This document shows positions 21,105 to 31,600 of a stretch of 32,718 nt of DNA, piece after piece. The DNA is from an uncultured Akkermansia sp. Lineage in GTDB: Bacteria > Verrucomicrobiota > Verrucomicrobiia > Verrucomicrobiales > Akkermansiaceae. Position 1 is the first letter of the stretch. The number at the start of each line of letters is the position of its first letter. Under the pieces are notes generated by a model, which searched no databases, had not been told where the DNA came from, and was given only the letters and a program-made list of their open reading frames with translations. The stretch lies in NCBI GenBank assembly GCA_904502165.1, contig CAJGDB010000012.1, forward strand, positions 1 to 32,718, written 5' to 3'. Position numbers and translations under genes: made by a program.

Positions 21105-22529
21105 TCAGAGAATAGCACCCGGCACATAACCCACGCCCTCCGGGAAACGGGTGGTAAGCTCCTCCACCATGGCAGCGAAGGCATCTACCTGCTGGGCAGC
21201 CATACCGGTATCGCCGGCGTTGGCATCGTAAATCTCCTGAATCTCCTCGCGGGTCAGCATCAGGCGGCCATCGGCCCCCAGGCGATCCAGCAGGTCGTTG
21301 GTGGAGATAAGGCCGTTACGAAGGTCATTGGAAACAGCCACGGCGTGTTCCTTGATGACCTCGTGCGCTGTCTCACGGCCCACACCGCGCTTCACCGCAG
21401 CCATCATGATGGTGGTGGTCATCAGGAACGGCAGGTAACGATTCAGTTCGGTACGCACTACGGGCTCATACATACCCATCTGGTCCAGCACGGTAATAAA
21501 GGTTTCAAACAGGCCATCTGCAGCCAGGAAGGCATCCGGCAGCACGCAGCGGCGCACCACGGAGCAGGACACGTCGCCCTCGTTCCACTGGTCGCCGATA
21601 ATGCCGCCAATCATGGTAAGGTGGCCCTTCAGAATGGCATGGAAACCATTGACACGCTCACAGGAGCGGGGATTCATCTTGTGCGGCATGGCGCTAGAAC
21701 CTGTCTGCCCCTTGGCAAAGCCTTCGGTGCAGAGCTCATGCCCCACCATGAGGCGCCAGGTCTTGCAGAAGCTGCTGGGACCACTGGCCAGACCCACCAG
21801 GCCGGAAATGATTTCAAAGTCAAGAGAACGCGGATAGACCTGGCCTACATTCATCCACTTGGAAGAAATACCCAGGTGGGCGCAGATGCGGCTTTCAAGT
21901 TCACGAACGGTTTCCGGGTTCTTGGCAAAGAGGGAAAGCTGGTCGAGCTGGGTACCCACAGCGCCCTTGAGGCCACGCACACGGTAGCGCTCCATCATGC
22001 TGACCCAGGCCCAGGCCCAATGCACCACTTCCTCACCGAACATGGCCACACGCTTACCCATCGTGGTGGCCTGGGCAGCCACATTGTGCGTACGGGCCGC
22101 AAACACCATGTCGCGCCAGCCATTGGCGCACTTGGCCATACGATCCAGCACGGCCACCGCCTTATCGCGGATGATGTGCATGGAGCGCCAGATCTGCAGC
22201 TGCTCCACGTTCTCCGTCAAATCACGGCTGGTCATACCCTTGTGAATATGCTCATGCCCGGCGAGGTCACAGAACTCCTCGATACGGGCCTTCACATCGT
22301 GGCGGGTGATACGTTCACGGGCATTGATGCTCTCCACATCCACCTGTTCCTTCACGCGCTCGTAGGCATCTATGGCCTCCTGAGGAATGTCAAGCCCCAG
22401 GTCCTTCTGGGCCTTCATTACAGCAATCCAGAATTCACGCTCCAGCACAATGCGGCCCTCGGCGGACCAGATGGCTTTCATGGAATCAGAGGCGTAACGC
22501 CCGGCCAGTACATTCGGAATAGCGCTCAT
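21105..22529 (-). CDS. purB: Adenylosuccinate lyase
   Basis: A 474-residue enzyme of the fumarase/aspartase superfamily that acts twice in purine synthesis (SAICAR to AICAR, adenylosuccinate to AMP). The signature GSSAMPHKMNP is present, with KGMTSRDLTENVEQ and RTHNVAAQATTMGKR carrying the other active-site residues. ATG 22529 is chosen because it lies downstream of a good promoter; a longer frame would begin within the -35 box. The next gene follows almost at once. Confidence 0.95.
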   Translation of the reverse strand: MSAIPNVLAGRYASDSMKAIWSAEGRIVLEREFWIAVMKAQKDLGLDIPQEAIDAYERVKEQVDVESINARERITRHDVKARIEEFCDLAGHEHIHKGMTSRDLTENVEQLQIWRSMHIIRDKAVAVLDRMAKCANGWRDMVFAARTHNVAAQATTMGKRVAMFGEEVVHWAWAWVSMMERYRVRGLKGAVGTQLDQLSLFAKNPETVRELESRICAHLGISSKWMNVGQVYPRSLDFEIISGLVGLASGPSSFCKTWRLMVGHELCTEGFAKGQTGSSAMPHKMNPRSCERVNGFHAILKGHLTMIGGIIGDQWNEGDVSCSVVRRCVLPDAFLAADGLFETFITVLDQMGMYEPVVRTELNRYLPFLMTTTIMMAAVKRGVGRETAHEVIKEHAVAVSNDLRNGLISTNDLLDRLGADGRLMLTREEIQEIYDANAGDTGMAAQQVDAFAAMVEELTTRFPEGVGYVPGAIL

Positions 22530-22560
22530 AATATGTGTTTTCGGTACAGGTGAAAGCCCT

Positions 22561-22589
22561 AGCATACCAGATATCGCCCCGGTTTTCAA
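22561..22589 (-). promoter_or_regulatory. Promoter of purB
   Basis: On the minus strand TTGAAA (22589-22584) and TATGCT (22566-22561) are 17 bases apart, with the start codon 31 bases beyond the -10 box. Confidence 0.7.
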
Positions 22590-22631
22590 GCTTTATATCT
22601 GCTCATTACCCCGCGCTCCAGCGGTTCAACA

Positions 22632-22667
22632 CAAAAGAAAGCGGGAGCCGCCAGGCTCCCACTTTCT
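22632..22667 (-). terminator. Terminator of the giant surface-protein gene
   Basis: GAAAGCGGGAGCC (22637-22649) pairs with GGCTCCCACTTTC (22654-22666) with one mismatch and a four-base loop. On the minus strand it ends in CTTTCTTTTG. Confidence 0.8.
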
Positions 22668-22687
22668 CGTTGGATAATTTGAAAGGC

Positions 22688-25600
22688 TCATTTCCTTCTA
22701 CGGCGGGCGCAGAGCGTCATGAGCGCCAACAGGCTCAGGGTCGATGTCGTGGGCTCCGGTACGCTCAGCTGTAGATACACCACTCCCGCCTCAGAATCAT
22801 ACACCAGCAGGGTTTGTGAATCAACATAATCGGAGCCGGTGATATAGCGTTCTGCCTGGGTATAGTAAATGCCCGGATTATCCTTACCCGCTACCTCGCC
22901 GTCAAGGCCGAAACGCACGCTGCTCACATCACTGAAAAGCACCACTTGCTGATATGTATCAAGCGCACCATTCCATGTGGTTTTGAAGGTCAGCTGGTGA
23001 CCCTCCATGACATCCAGCACCAGAGCGCCACCCTTCAGACTTGTATGCCCGTTGTTTGTTTCATAGGTAGCACCACCGGCCAGGGTAAGCCCGCCCGCAG
23101 CCTGCACCGCACCAACGGCCTGCTTGTTGGCAGCAATGGACGCATCAAACCGGCCGGCATACGTAATATCGGTGCTAATCGGAGTATAGGCGGTGGTCGT
23201 TGACTTCGCTCCCAGAATCATCTCCGGCTCCAGGCTGACATCGGCCTGCAATTGACTCAGATTGCTCAGGTCGTATTGATAATCCGTAGCGGCATTGCTC
23301 ACCGACAAGACCGCATCTGCAGCCACACTGACCACGCCCCCCGAAACCAGCACGGCCGGCGCAGCTCCTTCATTTCCAGCCAGGGAACGCAGATGCAGCG
23401 ATTCACCGGCCGCAATAGAGACATTACCGCCAATCTGAACGGAAGCCTTCTGCCCGGCCACATGGATGCTGCCGTCGCTATAGTTGCTGTAATTTACCTG
23501 AACAGACGCCTTGTTGCCCTCCACCCGGAAATCACCGGTATAATCCACGATGGTCTCAAAAGTGGCCGTTGTTCCCGAGCCCGTGGCATCGGACACCACC
23601 ACGGTGCCGCTGCCGGTAAGCTCTGCGGAGTGAGAGTGAATCCCCGCTCCATCGATGGGCGTACCACAAAGCAGGAAGGTACCCTTTTCGTCCAGTGTAG
23701 TAGAGGCGGCGTTGTAGCCATTGTCCGCCATGTGCAGCACGCGCTCAGTGGCGTTCTTGTTGCCGGTAACGCGGACATCACCCTGAATATCATCCCCCGC
23801 AGAGGCTAACTTAGTGACCAGCTGTTTCTCCGTGGAGGCCGGGTCCTCTACAGTAAGGTGCAGATCAGCCGCCGCATTGAGCACAACCGCGCTTTGCCCC
23901 TCAGCCGTAGACCCCAGGCCCTTAGCGCTCTGCACCTCCACCACACCACGCGTGATGACGGTGCCACCCTTATATGAGGAATCATCACCATTGAGCACCA
24001 GGGTACCCTCGCCGGAATGCAGCACACCGCCATCGCCCTCAATGTCGCCACTCAGAGTGAAGGTGACCGCTTGTCCCACAGCAGAAATAAGTGCCGCCGT
24101 CTGGTGACTGGTTGAATCGTGCGTTGTCCACTGCGCATCGCCAGTTCCGGAAAGGTTAATATTGTTGGCCAGGCTGCTTATTTCATCATCATAACTACCT
24201 GTATAGGCAAGCATCAACGAAGAAGCGTCCTTCACCTGAACCACATCGGAGCCCACGGTGCCCCAGCCACGCAGGCGGAGCGTTCCCTTTGCTACCTCTG
24301 TTCTGCCAGTGTAGGTGTTCGTCTGGTCAAGATCCAGCGTACCCAGGCCCACCTTGTGCAACCCAGTAGCGCCTGAAAGCTCGCCGGAATAGGTTGCCTC
24401 ATTGTAACCGGAAGCGGAAAGGCAGGTCACAGGCTTGTCCTTCGCCGTCGCCCAGTCGCTCGCCTTCACCAGCAGCATCTTATTGCGGTCAATATCCTTT
24501 CCGGCCTCATAGGCCGTGCCATCTGCATACAGAGCGTCCACGGCTATGGACTTCAGGTTATGCGTATCGATTTCCACATACTCCACCCCGTCCCTTATCA
24601 CCGGAGTTCCCTTCTGGCTGTGAATGCCGACAAAATCTGCCAGTTTGTCCTTGAGCGCACCTTCCACGCCGATGGTCATGACTGCGCCCTGCCCACTCGC
24701 CGTACCATTGTTGTAGATATGGGTGCCATGCCCCAGATAAAGCTCAGCCCCTGCACTGTTCCATACGATTTCACCCGTGCCGGCCGCACCTGCGGCTACC
24801 TTGGACGAGTCCTTGATGAATTCTGACGCCGCACCGGTTCCCAACAGGTAGAGACGCCCCGCCTGCAGCTGAGTGCCGCCGGTGTAGGAGTTGCTGCTGC
24901 CGGAGATATAGTGAACCCCGGAGCCATCCTTGACAAAACTGCCGGCAGCGCTGCCGTCGCTGATCAAGCCGCTGAATAACGCATAGCCGAAGCCCGTCGT
25001 CCCAAGAAACTGGTCATAGGACTGCTTCTCATCCATGTATTCTTCATAATAGGCAGAACCTTCTACCGTTTTCAGCGTCAGCGTGCTGCCGTTCAGATTC
25101 ACCGTACCGGCGCCGTTCAACGAACGCAGCGTCAGGTTGGTTTTCCCCAGGGCTGTGGCGTTCAGTTTCAGTTCTGCGCCAGCAGCCAGCACCACATCCG
25201 TCTCGGCGGCGGTGTTTCCCTGGGCAAACCCAAAAGACCCCTGCTGCACCAATATCGTACCGGTCGTCTTCTCATCGACCTTCTCCACCGAGCGGGTGAT
25301 AAAATCACCTGACCCCAGCTTGGTGAGGGTATACCCCGCCAGCTTTACGGAATCCATATAGAGAGCCTCCTGCGCTACTACCTTAACGGAAGCATTGTCG
25401 GTGAGCTCCACATGCGGAAGGTAAATCTCATTTACATTGTTATTTGTATCATTCGAGGTCTGCGTGCTTTGCCCCATGTAGAGAGCCCCCTTGCCATCCA
25501 CACCATTGCCGCAAATCTTCACATTGAAGTCCAGACCAGCCTTGCCGGGAGTAGCCGGATCCAGCCCCGTTATCGAGAAACCAGTGAAGTCGACCGTCGT

Positions 25601-28600
25601 GCCGTCCGTCGCGGTAATGGTGCGGACATCACCATTACCGACCGTGCCGATATCACAGGTTGAAATCTTAAGCGTAGCGCCTTTCTGGAGCGAAGCATCT
25701 GTCTCATCCGGGTTAGCAGTCCGAAGCTCAATATCACGCTCAAAGTTCGCACCGCGCCCAATCACCTCCACTACACCCTTGCCCTGGATTATGAGTGTAT
25801 CAGGATACCTTTCATCGTCAGGATCTTCAGGCTGCATATCAATATCAAAATACCCGAGAGACAGCACAGCATGGGCCTTATCTTCCAGGGAAAATACGTC
25901 AAAACCGGTCACATAGTGGGACTCTGTGGTCGCCCAACCATCAGAATCATCGTAACCCAACTCATATATGCCAGCCTCAGCAAAATGAAGTATACTGGCA
26001 TGGGGTTCATCACCAATAAGCTCGACATGGTTCGTCGTCTCCTTACCGCCATAAATACCACTCTTAAGATCAGCCTCTTCACCTATTCCCAGCTTGAAAG
26101 CTCTGTACAGATTTACCTGGACATCTCCGTCAATCTTGGCAGGTTGATAATCAACCACAAGTTCGCCATTCTCAATCCATTCGTTTCTCCACCCCAGACC
26201 TGCGGCATCTACTCTGAACGCCTTACCGCTGATGAGATCCAGCACGATATTACCGTTCACCGTACCGGCATTCGAGCCACCCACCAGTCGGGATTTAATC
26301 CAGGCTGAGCCTTCCATGCGAACATAGATATCGCCCTTGACGGTACCATGAGATGTACCGCCGAAAACTCGTAAGTCCGGTCCACCAAGAGTTCCACCGG
26401 TAAGCACCATTTCCACAGCACGAGTCTGACCCGCCGTAGCTATAAGGTCGTTACGATAACCAGCGGCAAAAATTTCGCCGATTGTTCCGCCGTATACATA
26501 AACATGTGCAGATCCGTACTGCGTCACAGCACTATGTTGTCTCCACGCAAATGTACTAGGATCATCAATATTGTAATAACCACCGCACGAACCACCAAAA
26601 ATATTGTAAATCTGACCATCCTGCACCGTCACAAAACTCTCACCATGCTGATCAACCCAGCGGGAACCACCAATAATGAAATGTTTCGCCCAGATCTTGC
26701 TTTTCTGATGAGCAAGATCCTTGTCAGGATCCAGGACAGGATTTTTTATGAAGGCGTCTGAATTCACCAGTACATGGGTTGCGGCAGTCTGTGCTGACGG
26801 ATACCAGGAGGCTAAACCACCAACAACATTCTTGACCTTTGAGATGTCATATATCCACACCTCATGATCGGCAGCGGCAGCTCCCAACCACTCAAGATGT
26901 CCGCCAGCGACATAATATCCTTCTGCTCCAGAGCCCAGCGTCACCGAGATAGCGTTCCCGCCATTAACCTTGTCGGCATAGGTCTCTTTCACAATGGAGC
27001 TATATTTGTATTCCTCATCCGCGGCCAGCTCAACCTTGGCATCTGCAGAGTCTCCGACATAAAGGCGAGAGAAAGCCGGGGCCATTTCTGTCTTACCCCA
27101 GCGCTCATCCCACTGCGGTATATAGAAGTTCCCATCGATAGTACCATCTTCTTTTTCCTTGCCGATACTCAACGTAAAGGAACCGTTCCCGACATACTCA
27201 AAACCTGTCACCATCCCCTTCACCAGGTCAACACCCAGGTTTACACCGTTGATATATACATGGTCTTGTGTAAACGTCGTTTGGCTCCCTCCCAACGCTA
27301 CATTATTTGTTCCATTAGTTTTATCCGGATCAGGGCCAATCAATTGATAAGTGTATTTGCCGGCGGCTCCACCAGAAGGTGCAATCTTACCTATTTCAAC
27401 GCTGGTTATACCATCCAGAGTGACCGCACCGTTGTTGATGAGCATCGCGTCAAACGTAATCGCTCCGGAAAGCGTGTAGGAAGCAGACTCCCCTACCACA
27501 ACCTCCTGGCCTATTGTCACATTCTTCAGAACATGGGAAGAAGCCCCCGCAGAAGACAACAATTTAACGTGAGACAATGCCACATCTCCATTTGCCGCAA
27601 AATCAGTAAGCTCAACATTTGCCGCAAAATCAGTAAGCTCAAGCCAGGACAAACCGGCATTGCCCTGCACCCGCAGATTATTTGCAGAACCGGGTGCTTC
27701 CTCCGTTCCTCTGATACCGGCAGCGTCCATCGTCACGCCGCTGAGAGTCGCAGATTTATTAGCGGCATTAGCGGATGCCTTGTAGTTAGCCAGGATGAGT
27801 CCATCGGTGCCGGGTTTCACCTCAAGTTTGGCCCCAGCGTCAACGGTCACCGCCCCATTCACCGCAAGAGCCTTGCTCAGAATGAGAGTGCCGTCCTGAA
27901 TATCGACATTCCCCAGAGCGGCACCCAGGGTGGCATTGTTGCCCAGCGCCAATGTAACATCAGCCTCATTAAGCTTGTGGATATGGGTACCGGCAGCCAG
28001 AGAACCACCAGCCTCATCAGAAAGCGTATACACGGTACTCTCCGCCGTGAAATAAATATCACCGGGCTCCACATTACCGGACAGGCATACATTACTGGTC
28101 CCCGCATTCAGGTCACCGAAGATAGCAGCCTTATACTCACCGTCTTCATTGTAATTGCCACCAGCGTTACCATTGCCGGTGGTCCAGTTATTATCCGTGT
28201 TGGTTTTTGACCAGTATCCGGTCTCCGAGCCAGTACCACCATCCCAGACATTGCCCGTCATGGTGTACACGTAGATGGAAAGCAAGTCGTTTTTATGCTC
28301 TATCTTGTACTGAGAGGAATGCAGGTCAACGCCATTGTGCTGCACGTTGAAGCTGAGATTGTTGCTGGATGATACCCCGGTCATGATATTGTAGGTAGTC
28401 ATCGCTTTCAGCTCCTGAGAGAAGTTAAGATTCAGCACTACATTATCCAACTCGAGGGAACCATCCTTAATATTGAGCACCGCATCCGCAGAGGAGGCAT
28501 CATTCGTGCCAACGATAGAGGAAATGGCAAGAATCGAACCGCTCTGCAAGGTAAGCGCCTTGAGGTTGACCACACCGGGTGCGTCCAAGTTCAGGGTACC

Positions 28601-31600
28601 ACCGGGATTCAGGACTACACTGGCACTCGACAGGCTATCTGTATTCTGCAGGGTCAGAGTAGCGCCTTGCTCCACTATCACCTTGCCGGTAAAGCCGGCA
28701 TTAGCACCGGAAATCACCACCTTCCCCGTCGCCGTCTCCGCCGCCGTGGTGCCATTAAGCGTAATCGTCCCGCTACCGGTGATGATTCCGGCTAGCTCCA
28801 GAGAGCTGCCTCCCCTGGTAGAGTTCAGGGAGATATCCTCATTCACAGACAACTTAGCATCAATGCTGTTACCATTCCCCGCATAGTTCACACAAAGTCC
28901 GGAACCAGTCAGAAGGACGCCGCCAGCTTCACCCGTGATGGAAGAAGTGCCGGAGAGGGACACCACATTGTTGGCAGACAAGGTCTGAGTAGTTGTGCCG
29001 ATATCCAGACGAGCGCCATTCTTCAGCTCAACCGCCCCGGAATCGTCCGCCATGATATTGCCCGACTTCTCGCCCAGTTTCAGCTTGGCATTATCCAGAA
29101 TCAGCGCACCATGCACCGCGCCGGAAGCATTCTTCACAGTCAATGAGCCGGTATCAACCTTCAGGTTTCCCAAATCCTGCATCTTCGTCACCGTGGCAGA
29201 GCTGGACTCCACATCGATTTCCACATTCGTGTAACCGGAAGCATCCTGCTTACCGAAGAGCTGCAGGTTATCAATGGTGCAGCCACTGCCAAAAACCAGC
29301 CTGGCCGCATCGTCCTGCACATGCACATCGTACTTGTGATTATAGGTGGCACCACCAGGGGCATCCAACGCCAGCGTGCCGGATAAAGAAATCTCCGGGA
29401 AAACGGAAGAAGACACAGCCACGGAATCAGACGAGGTCTGCACATGCACCGTTGCATCCTTACCCACCGTGAGGGAGTCTACCTGAAGTCTGCTGAAATA
29501 TACATCACCCCCATTGACGATTAGGCCTTTGGCGGTTACCGTGCCGGAGAACTGCTGCTTCGCAGAGCCGCCGATGGTAATCAAACCGACATCGTCATCC
29601 CCAGTTCCCACCGTCAGATTACCGGAAACCTCCACGGACGCAGCATCGGAATTCACCTCAAATACCATTTCCTCCGCCGCCACATTGCCGGAGATTTTGA
29701 GGTTTCCGGAGGTCACGTTCAGCGTGCCGTCCACGATCATATCCCCGGCAATGGTGGTGGTGAGGCTGCTGAACGTAGCATCCCCAACAATGTGAGTAGC
29801 GCCCAGCAACGAGACCTCGCCATCGCCTCCAGTTGTCAGGTTCCCCTGCACCACAAGCTGGTCGTTGAACGTGACAGCTCCCGCTCCGGGCTTGAGGGTA
29901 GCATCCCCCAGCACAGCCACACGCGCACCGCTGAAGCTGTAACCGCCAGCAGTCACGCCCAATTTTGCCACCACCATATCCCGCGTAACAGTTATCACCC
30001 GGTTAGCGGCATTTCCGCCGTCGCCAAAATAGACGTTGGAAAGAGCAGAAAACGCCTCAGATGTGGCACCGGAAGTGGCAGAGCTGCTCCAGTTTGCAGA
30101 ACTGGTGTCCCACATTTTATCGGTAGCACCAGTCCAGTACAGATTACCCTCGTGCTCAAAGGAAAGAACAAGCACACCTTCGCCTTGGGTAAGATCCACA
30201 GCGGCACTGTTCACCTGTACGCCGCTGTAAACAAACTGTACATGCTCCGCATCCCAGTTTTTCAGTGTATCGACGTTTCCGCCGGCAATGAGTGTTTTTG
30301 TACCCATGGCCAGACCACGCAGGTCAAAGGTAAGGTTCTCCAGAGTGAGCTCACCACCATCAACCACACTTATTTTTTCCGGAGCCTGGGTTTTCTCAAA
30401 GGTGACATACCCCATGAGCTTGCTAGTCCCGTCGAAGGCTATGTTATGCAAGGTGGCATATTCCGAGGCAGTACCGGCATGAAGATTCACATTTTTCAGA
30501 GTGCCGGGCTTGTCACCATCTGCAGAGGTGATAAGGTTGTGCACGGTTACGGAGTCGTCCGTGACGGGACGGGAAATCTCGCCAGTCACCACCATCTTCA
30601 CATTCTCCAGCTCACCACCGGTGATGCGGTTGTCACCGATGTCGATTGTCACATTCGAATCAAGCTCAAGCACCCCACCCTGCGCCGTCAGGCCTTCCTT
30701 GACCGTCAGGTGGCCGCCGCTGAAATGATAACGGTCGCCGGTGATACTCACAGAACCGGCCACCACCCCCTCTGCGGCAATCTCCACTTTTTTATTCAGA
30801 TTAGCACCCGCGCCAAACTCCACATGGGCGGCGTCGGCATAGGCCACAGCTGCCCCACTGCCATCGATCCACACCGCGGTCTGCCCATTATCCCACACGG
30901 AAGGTTTGCCGGAAACAGAATTCCAAGTCAACAGACCCCCCGAACCGCTGCCGGATGTAAGATTCCCGGAGGCTTCCCCCGACTTTGTCGAGGTCACCCA
31001 CGCGGCAGATGCAACAGAGCACATAAAATAGGGGCGCCCCGTGTCGGAGGCTTCCGTATGTGGGGGCTCCGCTGCGGCTATCGTTTCACCAGCCCCCGCT
31101 CCGGTTGCATGCCTGTCATTTTCGCCTTGCTCCTCATTCGTTCCCTGCTCCGTGGACTGGGGAGGCGCCTCTGCCAGGAAATTTTCCAGAGCTCCGGCAT
31201 TGGCATTCATGCCTGCGGCACGCTGGGGCTTTGCCTTCCGTGTGAATAGAGTATTGGCAGAGCCAAGCGTGGTGGTCACCTTGGGGGCAGTCTGGCGGTA
31301 CATGAGGCGGTCACTGCCCAGCCCCATACTCAGGGGGGCATAATACCCGATTAACTGGTGCCGCACGATGCTATCACGGTTGGTTTTGAACAAGGCATCA
31401 CGGTAGGCGGCCATGCTGTTCAGACCGTGTTTCATGGCATCGGCAAAGCGCAGCATCCGTTCATCCAGTATGAATCTTGTCACATCGAGCTGTCCGTAAC
31501 CCTGCTCACGAAGCCGACGCACCAGATTCCGCAGCAAAGCCTGACCCTCCTTGCTGTCCAGGCGATCGTCATCCTCCAGAAGAGCTTCCAGCAGCCACTG

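Noticed and set aside
22530..22589. Longer purB start at 22589
   Set aside because: The extra residues would overlap the promoter, and the family usually begins near MSAIPNVLAG.
22688..23000. C-terminal autotransporter beta-barrel in the giant protein
   Set aside because: The end is VPEPTT plus one helix and a basic tail; no barrel-like strand series with a terminal aromatic residue is present.
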